A stretch of 48,549 nt of DNA from HGM13006 sp963650135. Its GTDB lineage: Bacteria; Bacillota; Clostridia; Oscillospirales; Oscillospiraceae. The notes beneath the pieces were generated by a model. The model was not told the origin of the DNA. It worked only from the letters and a program-made list of their open reading frames with translations, and did no database searches. Made by a program: the position numbers and the translations under genes. The stretch covers positions 1 through 48,549 of the forward strand of contig CAVJLG010000074.1 in assembly GCA_963650135.1 (NCBI GenBank). Direction: 5' to 3'. How positions within the stretch are numbered: position 1 is the first letter of the stretch; the number at the start of each line of letters is the position of its first letter. Below, piece by piece: positions 8,299-15,854 of the stretch.

Positions 8299-9591
8299 AT
8301 GATGATTCCCGAAAAATATGAGATCTTTTACCCCGGCGTCTATACCCCGGAGGAGCAGGCGGCCATTGATCGGCTGCTGTCCGGGGACATGGGAGGCCCT
8401 CCCGGCGGACCTGGCGGACCCGGCGGCCCACCCATGATGAAGGAACAGGTCTATCAGAAGGAAAAGCTGAACGAAGTCATTATGCGGATGCATGCCGAGT
8501 CGATTATCCCCGATAATCCCCTGTATAACGACCCGGAATATGCAAAATCCACCTGGTATGGCGGCCTCCCGATTATCCCCGGTTATATCGAGGCCCTGGC
8601 GATGGCCATGCTGCCCCGGGAACTGGGCGACATGTGCATGCCCGACCGTCAGCTGGTGGGCGACGCCTATGACCATGAGGTGGAGTATTTCGCCCCCATT
8701 CTGGCGGGGGACCATGTTTCCAGCCGCCCCGGGCCGGTGGCGCTCAAGGATGTGACCCCCAAGGAGGGCAGCATCGTCCGGTGCTTTGTGCTGATTGCCC
8801 AGGCGGATATTGTGAACCAGCGGGGCGAAACCGTGGGCCGATCCACCACCCGGTTCCCAAATTTCCGCTGCCGGTTAAAGCCCGGGATGGAGCCGGATCA
8901 GTTTATCCATCCCTTCAACCGCTACATGCATCCCGCCCACACCTATACCCAGGCGGACTATGACCATCTGGCGTTCCTGTGGCAGGGGGAGAAGATCCGG
9001 GGTAGTGAGGTGCTCTATTGGGACGATGTTTCCGTGGGCGACTATACCTGGACCACCGCCGAGCCGCCCTTTACCCAGATGGATATGATCCGGATGTACG
9101 GTCAGGAGCTGGTGGGCTGCGAATCCGTAAAGAATCAGGTGCTCAGCGGCCATATTCGGGGGCAGAAGAACGAATACGGCGTGTATGAGAACATCATCAG
9201 CCACTATAAGCCCGGCAGAAGTCCCTTCTATAACTACACCGGGCGGGATTTCTGCGTGAGAAACGTTACCAACTGGGCAGGCGATCAGGGCTTTATCACC
9301 CGGGTCAACTGGCGCATGGTCAACGACTATGAGCCGGAGCTCCAGGCCAATCCCTTCCCCGAGGGCTTCTATCGGGAGAGCTACCTGCTGAAGGTGCCGG
9401 AGCTCAAGGAAAAGGGCGCGTTCATCAATACCCACGGCATGGCGCCGGACTGTGCCATCACCCGGGGCTATGTCTATGACAAGTATGAAAAGGACGGGGC
9501 CTATTATGTAGAGATCGCCCTGTGGTGCGAGGATTTGGACGGCAACTACCACACCGAATGCGGCATCACCCTGCGTCTGCCCAAGAAATAA
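8299..9591 (+). CDS. Double-hotdog MaoC/FAS1-like dehydratase-type protein
   Basis: The 430-residue protein appears to contain two hotdog domains. The first (about residues 60-210) resembles the N-terminal MaoC dehydratase domain; the second (about 240-430) includes NWAGDQGFITRVNWRMV and ends in a strand-rich segment with HGMAPDCAITRG, as in FAS1-like dehydratases. Such proteins hydrate or dehydrate acyl thioesters, but I cannot point to an intact catalytic Asp-His pair with certainty. Unusual is a Gly-Pro-rich insert near residues 33-45 (GGPPGGPGGPGGPP). The ATG at 8299 lies 9 bases after AGGAGG (8284-8289). A solute-binding lipoprotein follows after 36 bases, so the two are probably co-transcribed. 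Confidence 0.7.
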   Translation: MMIPEKYEIFYPGVYTPEEQAAIDRLLSGDMGGPPGGPGGPGGPPMMKEQVYQKEKLNEVIMRMHAESIIPDNPLYNDPEYAKSTWYGGLPIIPGYIEALAMAMLPRELGDMCMPDRQLVGDAYDHEVEYFAPILAGDHVSSRPGPVALKDVTPKEGSIVRCFVLIAQADIVNQRGETVGRSTTRFPNFRCRLKPGMEPDQFIHPFNRYMHPAHTYTQADYDHLAFLWQGEKIRGSEVLYWDDVSVGDYTWTTAEPPFTQMDMIRMYGQELVGCESVKNQVLSGHIRGQKNEYGVYENIISHYKPGRSPFYNYTGRDFCVRNVTNWAGDQGFITRVNWRMVNDYEPELQANPFPEGFYRESYLLKVPELKEKGAFINTHGMAPDCAITRGYVYDKYEKDGAYYVEIALWCEDLDGNYHTECGITLRLPKK

Positions 9592-9627
9592 GTTCAGTCG
9601 AATCAATGAAATAAGGAGCGTGTTACC

Positions 9628-11376
9628 ATGAAAAAGCGTTTATCCGTGTTGTTCCTGGCGCTGGCAATGCTGATGACCCTTATGGCAGGCTGTTCCAGCA
9701 AGCCGGAAAGCAGCACGACCCCAGAGAGCGTCCCCGCATCCACCCAGGCAGAAGAAACCAAGGCCCCGGAGGCACCGGAAGCCCCGGAGACGTCCGAAGC
9801 CTCCACCGCGGAAGAAACCTCCCAGGCGGAGAGCCTGGTGGAAGAAACAGCGGAAATGCCCGCAGATTATGTCCTGCCCATCAATGAAACCCCGGTGGAG
9901 CTGGATATTTTCTACCCGGTGCGGTCCGGCACCCATCCCTCCAAGACCGACGAGCGGGCGGTGTTCTGGCATCGGCTCCAGGAGCGGCTGGGCTACACCA
10001 TCCACTGGACCGAGCCCTATCAGTCTACGGCTTCGGAGCAGTTTAACCTGGTGATTGCGGCGGGCGACTTCCCCCATATCGTCTTTGAATCCCTGATTGC
10101 CATGACTGGCTCGGCCTATACCGGCGGCTATGACCTGGCGGTGGATGAGGACGTTTATATGGACCTGACCCCCTATTTGGAGGAATATGCGCCCCACTAC
10201 AACTATCTGCTCCAGGACCCCGGCATCTATAACGATATTGTTACCGAGCAGGGCCGGATCGTGCCCTTTGCCACCATCAATTCCGAGCCCGCCAAAACCG
10301 GTATGGGCGCAGTCGTCAACAAGGAATATTGGGAGGCAACGGGGCTGGAGCTGCCCACCACCGTGGAGGAGCTCCATGAGGTGGCCCTTGCCATGAAGAA
10401 CAATGGGGTGGAATCCCCCCTGAACGTCAGCGCTGAGGGTAGCATCGTGGAGGGCATCGTGGCCCAGGCCATGGGCGCATCCTTTGAGGGAACCCCCATC
10501 CTTGACAATGCTACCGGCGAGCTGATTCTGGACGTGACCACCAACGAGACAAGAGCCTATATCGAGCTGTTCCGCCAGTGGTTCCAGGAGGGCATTCTGG
10601 ATACGGATTTCGCCTCCATTTCCGAGATGGATTTCACGCCCTTTAACAACGGCACCGTGGGCACCTGCTCCGGCATGGGCTTTATGCTGGACAGCTATTA
10701 TGACATGTACGGCGTGTATCAGCAGCCGCTGCCCATCCTCCACGGCGACGGTCTGGAGGAGAAAGAGGTTCTGCTGAAAACCTGGCCCACCTCGCTGGTA
10801 AACTCCATGCCCGGTATCGCCCTGACCACGGCCTGCGAGGCGGACGATCTGGTGGAGCCCTGCATGCGGCTGTGCGATTTCTTCTACTCCGACGCGGGCT
10901 ATCTGGCCTGCAACTATGGCTGGGAAGAGGGCGAGACTTATAACATGGTGGACGGCAAGCCCGTGCCCAACGATTTCTTCAATGAGCGAGACCCGGACCT
11001 CCAGGTGGCCAATAAGTCCCTCTATACCTCCGACAGCGATTTCGGCTATGTCTATCCCAACTTCAACTTTGACATCGGCAGCGAAACCATGATGGAGGCG
11101 GCGGAGCTTTGGACCCTGCCCGAGGACCAGCCCAAGGCCCTGTATACCACCCTGCCCGGCAACATGAAGCTCAATGCCGAGGAAACCGCCCAGGTTGCCA
11201 CCCATCTGACGGACCTCCAGACCTATGTGGAGAGCACCGTTCTGCTCTGGATGACCGGCCAGACGGAGCTCACCGACAGCAGCTGGCAGGAATTCGTGGA
11301 CAAATGCGACAGCATGAAGCTGGATGACATTCTGGAAGTTTACACCGGCGCTTATGAGCGCTATATCGGCCAGTAA
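9628..11376 (+). CDS. Extracellular solute-binding lipoprotein (family 1)
   Basis: The 582-residue protein starts with a signal peptide ending in a lipobox (LMAGCSS, cysteine near residue 22), then a Pro/Ala/Glu/Ser-rich linker to about residue 75, and a large periplasmic-binding-protein-like domain similar to the LplA/sugar-binding group (VIAAGDFPHIV, TPYLEEYAPHYN, GRIVPFATIN). Such proteins capture a ligand, often an oligosaccharide or other large solute, for an ABC importer. No permease or ATPase gene is adjacent, so it either serves a transporter elsewhere or is a ligand sensor. The ribosome site AAGGAGCG precedes the ATG. Its pairing with a hotdog dehydratase-type gene is unexplained. 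Confidence 0.85.
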   Translation: MKKRLSVLFLALAMLMTLMAGCSSKPESSTTPESVPASTQAEETKAPEAPEAPETSEASTAEETSQAESLVEETAEMPADYVLPINETPVELDIFYPVRSGTHPSKTDERAVFWHRLQERLGYTIHWTEPYQSTASEQFNLVIAAGDFPHIVFESLIAMTGSAYTGGYDLAVDEDVYMDLTPYLEEYAPHYNYLLQDPGIYNDIVTEQGRIVPFATINSEPAKTGMGAVVNKEYWEATGLELPTTVEELHEVALAMKNNGVESPLNVSAEGSIVEGIVAQAMGASFEGTPILDNATGELILDVTTNETRAYIELFRQWFQEGILDTDFASISEMDFTPFNNGTVGTCSGMGFMLDSYYDMYGVYQQPLPILHGDGLEEKEVLLKTWPTSLVNSMPGIALTTACEADDLVEPCMRLCDFFYSDAGYLACNYGWEEGETYNMVDGKPVPNDFFNERDPDLQVANKSLYTSDSDFGYVYPNFNFDIGSETMMEAAELWTLPEDQPKALYTTLPGNMKLNAEETAQVATHLTDLQTYVESTVLLWMTGQTELTDSSWQEFVDKCDSMKLDDILEVYTGAYERYIGQ

Positions 11377-11379
11377 CCG

Positions 11380-11414
11380 ATTCCCCGGGGGATGCAGAAT
11401 CCTCCGGGGATTTG
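11380..11414 (+). terminator. Probable intrinsic terminator
   Basis: A GC-rich stem ATTCCCCGG/CCGGGGATTT with internal mismatches follows the lipoprotein stop codon; the T-run is short. Confidence 0.55.
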
Positions 11415-11416
11415 CC

Positions 11417-11467
11417 TTGCAATGGGGAAGAAACTGTGTCATAATAGAATAGTTAGAGAATTCTAAC
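11417..11467 (+). promoter_or_regulatory. Promoter with GTTAG-N6-CTAAC operator
   Basis: TTGCAA (11417-11422), 17 bases, CATAAT (11440-11445). The dyad GTTAGAGAATTCTAAC (11452-11467) covers the transcription start. The same GTTAG-N6-CTAAC pattern occurs twice around the flavodoxin-operon promoter at 35344-35446, so one regulator may control both places. Confidence 0.6.
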
Positions 11468-11489
11468 CGCTGAAAGGAGCGATTTGATT

Positions 11490-11987
11490 ATGACATGAAG
11501 CATCGTCTGGCTGGAGGCCGTGATCTTTGTAGCGCTGTTTAGCGCCATGGTGCTGATTCCGTCCATCCGGCATCCGGAGGTTGGGGTCCACAACTATCCC
11601 CCGGAGATTCAGGAAGCCTATTTTCGAACCCACAAGCGGGTGGATACCGCGCCGCTGAGCGCCAGAACCGTCTGTATCAAGGGCTTTGGCATTGTGCTCT
11701 TTACGGTGCTGCTGACCGCCGGGGCGATCTGGGCCGGCGCCAGCACGTTTTTAGACGGATTTGTGTTTGCGGCGGTGCTGTTCCTGATTGTGGGCGCGTG
11801 GGATACGTTTTTCATCGATTGGGTGCTGTTTGCCCATCTGCGCTGCTTCCGGCTGCCCGGGACGGAGCATATGGACAAGGAATATGCCCAGAAGTGGTTC
11901 CACGTCAAGGGAATGCTGTTCCCGGGAGCGCTGTTTTTGGTCATCATTGGATTGCTTACCGGCATTGGCGTATTGCTGGTTGGATAA
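11490..11987 (+). pseudogene. Small membrane protein gene with TGA at codon 3
   Basis: A good ribosome site AAAGGAG (11473-11479) stands 10 bases before ATG 11490, but the third codon is TGA (11496-11498). The same frame continues without interruption as SIVWLEAVIFVALFSAMVLIP and on to 11987, about 163 codons with four probable membrane helices, plus GAWDTFFIDWVLF and HMDKEYAQKWFHVKGMLFPG segments that resemble an uncharacterised clostridial membrane family I know only by sight. The first usable internal start is GTG 11520, which has no ribosome site and would remove part of the first helix. So the gene is probably inactivated by a point mutation, or starts at 11520 (155 residues). It shares its frame with the next gene. 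Confidence 0.65.
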
Positions 11988-11994
11988 GGAGAGA

Positions 11995-12776
11995 ATGCGA
12001 CGAAGGTTTATACATCCGGCAGAACCGATGCACCGGCGATTCTACTGCTGCCGGGTACCTGCTGCCATTGGGAGAGCAATTTCGGCAAGGTGATTCCACT
12101 GCTGAGCCGGGAATTCCATGTGCTTACCGTGTCCTACGACGGCTTTGACGAGGGGGAAGCAACTGAATTTCCTACGATGCTGGAGGAGACAGAGAAAATC
12201 GAAGCATGGATTCAGCAGAATCTTGGGGGCAGCATCCGGGGCGTTTACGGCTGCTCACTGGGGGGCTCTTTTGTGGGCTTGCTGGCGGCCCGGGGGAAGA
12301 TTCATATGGACTATGGCATTTTGGGCGGTTCGGATTTGGATCAGTCCTCGCCGGTTGCCGCAAAGCTTATGACCAAGGTCATGATGCCGCTGTTTTATCC
12401 CCTGGTGCGGGACGGAAAGTTCTCGGCGAACTTTTTAAACAAGCGCCTGGCGCAACGAAAGCAGGAAATGCCGGGGTATGTGGATGCATTTATGGACATG
12501 TTTGGGGGCGCGCGGCCCTATGTTACCCGGAAAAGCGCCGAGAATCAGTTCTATTCCGATTTGATTACCCCGCTGCCCATGAACATTGACCCGCCCGGCA
12601 CGGAAATCCATGTGTTCTACGCCACGAAAATGGGCGAAAAATACCGGAAGCGCTATACCGACCGTTTTGCTCATCCGATTATCCATGAGATGGACTTGCA
12701 GCATGAAGAGCTGCTGGCCTACTATCCCGAGGAGTGGGCAAAGCTGGTGACGGAGATTTTAAACGGTAAAGCATAA
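11995..12776 (+). pseudogene. Alpha/beta hydrolase gene with start out of frame
   Basis: From 11997 the frame encodes an alpha/beta hydrolase: oxyanion segment ILLLPGTCCHW, nucleophile elbow GCSLGG (serine near residue 85), and a C-terminal LQHEELL segment with the likely catalytic histidine. The only well-placed ATG (11995, after GGAGA at 11988-11992) is in another frame and runs into a stop at 12093. Two extra bases (the CG after ATG) would explain this: without them the start reads ATG ACG AAG GTT in frame. GTG 12090 is the first in-frame start but would lose the oxyanion region. Probably a recent frameshift; the rest is undamaged. It follows the membrane gene by 7 bases. Confidence 0.65.
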
Positions 12777-12778
12777 AT

Positions 12779-12815
12779 AAAAGCGTACTGCATGAGCATG
12801 TGCAGTACGCTTTTT
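12779..12815. terminator. Bidirectional intrinsic terminator
   Basis: AAAAGCGTACTGCA and TGCAGTACGCTTTTT pair around 8 bases, between the hydrolase remnant and the convergent rsmA. Confidence 0.9.
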
Positions 12816-12818
12816 GTA

Positions 12819-13688
12819 TTATTTGTTCTGTTTCAGCGCGTTGCCGATTTCCACGGCCACCCGGGCAAACTCCGGAATGCCCAGGGTTTCGCCCCGGACG
12901 GTTTCGGGCAGTCCAGCGGCGGTGATGCAGTCGATGATCTGCGCCTTGGTGAGACTGCCAAAGCCCGAGGACAGGCCATTGACCAGGGTTTTGCGCCGCT
13001 GGGCAAAGCTGGCGTGGACCACCTGGAAGAACAGCTTTTCGTCGGCAATGGGGCAGGGGGGCGCAGTCCGGCACCGCAGGGTAATCACCGCAGAGGTGAC
13101 CTTGGGCTGGGGGATGAAGCAGGAGGGGGGCACGTCGAATAAAATCTCCGGATCGGCGTAATACTGGCAGAACAGGGAGAATGCGCTGTAGTCCTTGCTG
13201 CCGGGCTGGGCGCAGATCCGCTGGGCCACCTCCTTTTGTACCATAACGGTGACCGCTTCGAAGCATCTCGACTCCAGGAGCCGCGAGAGCACCGGCGACG
13301 TAATATAGTAGGGGAGATTGGCGCAGGCCATGGGGCGCAGGCCGGAAAAATGCGTCTCCACCAGGGCGGGAATGTCGGTTTTTAGAATATCCCCGAAAAT
13401 CAGCGTGAAGTTCTCCGTGCCGCCCATGGTTTCCTCCAGAATGGGCTGGAGGGTGGTGTCAACCTCCACGGAAACCACCTTGCCCGCGCTTTCACACAGG
13501 GCCTGGGTCAGGGGGCCGATGCCGGGGCCCACCTCTAATACGCCGCAGCTTTCGTCGATTCCGGCTCCGGCGGCAATTTCGCGGGGAACCCAGCTCTGGG
13601 TCAGGAAGTTCTGGCCCTTGGATTTGGAAAACCGGAAGCCGTGCTTTTGCAGCAGGGGCTTGATGACGTTGATATCGCAGAGATTCAT
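12819..13688 (-). CDS. rsmA: 16S rRNA (adenine1518/1519-N6)-dimethyltransferase RsmA/KsgA
   Basis: The 289-residue protein methylates two adjacent adenines in the 3' hairpin of 16S rRNA during small-subunit assembly, using SAM. Visible are the KSKGQNFL opening, the SAM loop LEVGPGIGPLT, the acidic VEVD loop, the catalytic NLPYYIT motif, and the C-terminal domain with PPSCFIPQPKVTSAV and FAQRRKTL. The ATG at 13688 is chosen because homologues begin near NVIKPLLQKHGF; the 25 residues upstream of it are unlike the family. A promoter lies at 13735-13763. Loss of this enzyme is known to give kasugamycin resistance. Confidence 0.96.
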   Translation of the reverse strand: MNLCDINVIKPLLQKHGFRFSKSKGQNFLTQSWVPREIAAGAGIDESCGVLEVGPGIGPLTQALCESAGKVVSVEVDTTLQPILEETMGGTENFTLIFGDILKTDIPALVETHFSGLRPMACANLPYYITSPVLSRLLESRCFEAVTVMVQKEVAQRICAQPGSKDYSAFSLFCQYYADPEILFDVPPSCFIPQPKVTSAVITLRCRTAPPCPIADEKLFFQVVHASFAQRRKTLVNGLSSGFGSLTKAQIIDCITAAGLPETVRGETLGIPEFARVAVEIGNALKQNK

Positions 13689-13734
13689 GAAAAACCAGCT
13701 TTCTGCCGGGAAATCGGCGCTTAATTCAGTAGCT

Positions 13735-13763
13735 ATTATATTGGAAATACCGTCCGATTGCAA
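13735..13763 (-). promoter_or_regulatory. Sigma-A promoter of rsmA
   Basis: On the minus strand, TTGCAA (13763-13758), 17 bases, TATAAT (13740-13735); 47 bases before the ATG. Confidence 0.75.
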
Positions 13764-13801
13764 GGGCGGCGTGGATTCTTACGGAAAATCCGCAGAATTT
13801 G

Positions 13802-13847
13802 GTAACAAACCCCTTGACAAAGTAACACTGTTATGGTACATTGTTAC
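13802..13847 (+). promoter_or_regulatory. Promoter of yhbD-like gene with four GTAACA/TGTTAC half-sites
   Basis: TTGACA (13814-13819), 17 bases, TACATT (13837-13842). Half-sites GTAACA (13802, 13822), TGTTAT (13829) and TGTTAC (13842) surround it, and GTAACA-c-TGTTAT forms a dyad inside the spacer, where MerR-type regulators bind. Autoregulation by the gene product is a plausible inference. Confidence 0.6.
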
Positions 13848-13860
13848 GCGAGGTGAGGAT

Positions 13861-14499
13861 ATGGAGGAAAATCTAATCACAAAGAAAGAGCTGCTGGAGA
13901 TCACCGGCATCTCCTATGGCGCCCTCTATCGGTGGAAGCGCATGAAGCTTTTGCCCGACGAGTGGTTTATCCATCGCTCCACCTTTACCGGCCACGAGAC
14001 GTTCTTCCCCCGGGATAAGGTGCTGGAGCGGGTGGCGGAGATTCAGCGGCTCAAAGAATCCATGAGCCTGGACGAAATTGCAAGGCTGTTTCAGCCCGGA
14101 CCCCCGGGCGAGGTATCCATCACCGCCCAGGATGCGGCGGCGGCGGGGATCGCAGTGCCTCCGGTCATCAATCAATACTTGGCGCTGTCCGGCGGCGACG
14201 GGGCGTTTACCTATGAATCGCTGCTGGGGCTCTATACGTTTTCCCGGCTGCTGATGGAGGGCTCCGTCAGCCGGGAAGAGGCCTATGCCGCAGCCCGGGC
14301 CGTTTCGGCGGTGGACCCCGAGATTTCCGAGCCGGTGGTCTATGTGGTGAGAAAATATGGCGTCCCCTTCTGTATTACGGTGGGGGAAATGCAGAAAATA
14401 CAAATCGACTGTGATGCAGCCCTGGCAGCCACCGTATCCGTCAGCCAGCAAAAGCGGGCGCTGGATACCCTGCTGGGCGAGAAAGGAATGATTTCATGA
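13861..14499 (+). CDS. YhbD-like MerR-type regulator (DUF4004)
   Basis: The 212-residue protein starts with a MerR-like helix-turn-helix (residues 5-70: KKELLEITGISYGALYRWKR, and IQRLKESMSLDEIARLF) and continues with a helical C-terminal part of about 130 residues. It matches YhbD of Bacillus subtilis, which lies upstream of the bactofilin genes; here too the next gene is a bactofilin and overlaps its stop codon by four bases (ATGA). The longer upstream frame is rejected because it runs antisense through rsmA. The start follows GAGGTGAGG. It probably regulates itself and the bactofilin. Confidence 0.8.
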   Translation: MEENLITKKELLEITGISYGALYRWKRMKLLPDEWFIHRSTFTGHETFFPRDKVLERVAEIQRLKESMSLDEIARLFQPGPPGEVSITAQDAAAAGIAVPPVINQYLALSGGDGAFTYESLLGLYTFSRLLMEGSVSREEAYAAARAVSAVDPEISEPVVYVVRKYGVPFCITVGEMQKIQIDCDAALAATVSVSQQKRALDTLLGEKGMIS

Positions 14500-15803
14500 A
14501 CCGCGAAGAATTTAACGAGACTTTATCCCAGCTGGAGCAGCAGCTGGAGGAGATGAACGGTAAGCTGGAAGACGCAAGAGAGCAGCGCAACAGCCTGCTC
14601 CGGGAGCGGTTTGATTTAAAGGAGCAGCGCCGGTATCTCCGCAACCAGCGGCGGGAGGCACTGGACGCCGACAATCAGGATCGGGTCCAGCGGCTGGAGG
14701 AGCGCTTGGAGGAGCTCCAGGATAAGCTGGAGGAGTTGGATGAGCGCATTGAAAAGATTGAAGAGGTCATCGAGGCCACCAACGACAGCATGGACCAGGT
14801 GCGCGACACCGTGGACGATGCCAAGGACCGGATGGAAGACGCAAAGGAGGCCGCAGAGGACGCCCAGGAGGACGGCGGCGAGGCCTTTGATTTGGGCGAG
14901 CAGTGGGATAAGGCCATGGAGGGCCTGAACCAGATGCTCCAGAAGGGGCTGCAAAAGGTGTCCGACACCCTGGAGCATGTGGACTTTGAGACCATCGGCC
15001 AGGATGTTTCCAGCGCGGTGAACAAAGCGTCTCAGAATGTGAAGACTGCCTTCAACGAGGCCAAGGACAACCGGCAGAAGCCCGGCGGCGTGGGCGATTA
15101 TCGGGTGTCCGGCAGCGGCGTATTGGATGGCGGCTGCTATAACCGCATCAGCTGCACCGGCGCATGCAAGGTTTCCAGCGACCTTATCTGCCGGGAAATC
15201 TCCACCAGCGGCAGCTTCCACGCCTGCGGCAATGTGGATTGCAGTGGCGAGATTCGCTCCAGCGGCAGCTTCCACTGCGTGGGCAATGTGGCGGCGGGGG
15301 ATATGTCCTCCAGCGGCGCAACCAAAATCGAGGGCAATCTCAAAAGCGGCCTTTTAAACGTTCCCGGCAGTCTCAGCGTAGACGGCAATGTCTCCGCAGG
15401 GGAGATGCAGGTCAGCGGCAGCCTCAAGGTAGGCGGCGACTGCGAGGCCGACAGCTTCACCGCCAGCGGCAGCCTGAATGTGGGCGGCATTGTCAACGCC
15501 GATGTGGTGAAGATTCGTCTGGTGCGCAATCAGAGCACCGTGGGCTCCATCGGCGGCAGCCAGGTAACGGTAGAGCGATCCACCACGGCGGGCCTGCTCT
15601 CCAGCATTCTGAAGCCCAAATACGGCACCCTGGAGTGCGACAGCATCGAGGGCGATCAGGTGGATATCGCCGGGGTTCAGGCCAATATGGTCCGCGGCAC
15701 CCGGGTCATCATCCGCAGCAGCTGTGTCATCGGCTCGGTGGAATACTCCGAGGCCTGCACCATCGAAGACGGTGCGCAGGTCGGCAAGTGTGAAAAGGTC
15801 TAA
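14496..15803 (+). CDS. Coiled-coil bactofilin-like polymer protein
   Basis: The 435-residue protein has two clear parts. Residues 1-130 are a charged heptad-like coiled coil (LEQQLEEMNGKLEDAREQRN, RLEERLEELQDKLEELDERI). After a hinge (about 130-195), residues 200-435 form a right-handed beta-helix of short repeats in which Ser-Gly-Ser and G-N-V motifs recur every 10-11 residues (TSGSFHACGNV, SSGSFHCVGNV, VSGSLKVGGDC, ASGSLNVGGIV). This is the bactofilin/polymer-forming fold that builds cytoskeletal filaments on the inner membrane face. Bactofilins are usually about 100-200 residues, so the long coiled coil is unusual; it may bundle filaments or recruit partners. It is translationally coupled to the YhbD-like gene. 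Confidence 0.85.
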   Translation: MNREEFNETLSQLEQQLEEMNGKLEDAREQRNSLLRERFDLKEQRRYLRNQRREALDADNQDRVQRLEERLEELQDKLEELDERIEKIEEVIEATNDSMDQVRDTVDDAKDRMEDAKEAAEDAQEDGGEAFDLGEQWDKAMEGLNQMLQKGLQKVSDTLEHVDFETIGQDVSSAVNKASQNVKTAFNEAKDNRQKPGGVGDYRVSGSGVLDGGCYNRISCTGACKVSSDLICREISTSGSFHACGNVDCSGEIRSSGSFHCVGNVAAGDMSSSGATKIEGNLKSGLLNVPGSLSVDGNVSAGEMQVSGSLKVGGDCEADSFTASGSLNVGGIVNADVVKIRLVRNQSTVGSIGGSQVTVERSTTAGLLSSILKPKYGTLECDSIEGDQVDIAGVQANMVRGTRVIIRSSCVIGSVEYSEACTIEDGAQVGKCEKV

Positions 15804-15810
15804 TATCGCA

Positions 15811-15853
15811 TAATTCTCCCTCCCTGGGCATAGAATTCCGGGGAGGGAATTTT
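15811..15853 (+). promoter_or_regulatory. Terminator-like hairpin that hides the next ribosome site
   Basis: ATTCTCCCTCCC pairs with GGGGAGGGAAT and a T-run follows, so it can end the bactofilin transcript. The right arm, GGGAGGG (about 15841-15847), is also the only ribosome site for ATG 15855; in read-through RNA that site would be buried. Confidence 0.65.
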
Positions 15854-15854
15854 T

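Noticed and set aside
9640..11442. Long open frames opposite the lipoprotein and other GC-rich genes
   Set aside because: They mirror true genes, show no family motifs and have no ribosome sites or promoters.
11490..11987. TGA at codon 3 as recoding (selenocysteine or reassigned codon)
   Set aside because: TGA ends many intact genes here, for example at 4102 and 14499, and no SECIS-like hairpin follows the codon.
13318..13860. Long upstream extension of the YhbD-like reading frame
   Set aside because: It runs antisense through rsmA, and the ATG at 13861 has a ribosome site, a promoter and family agreement.
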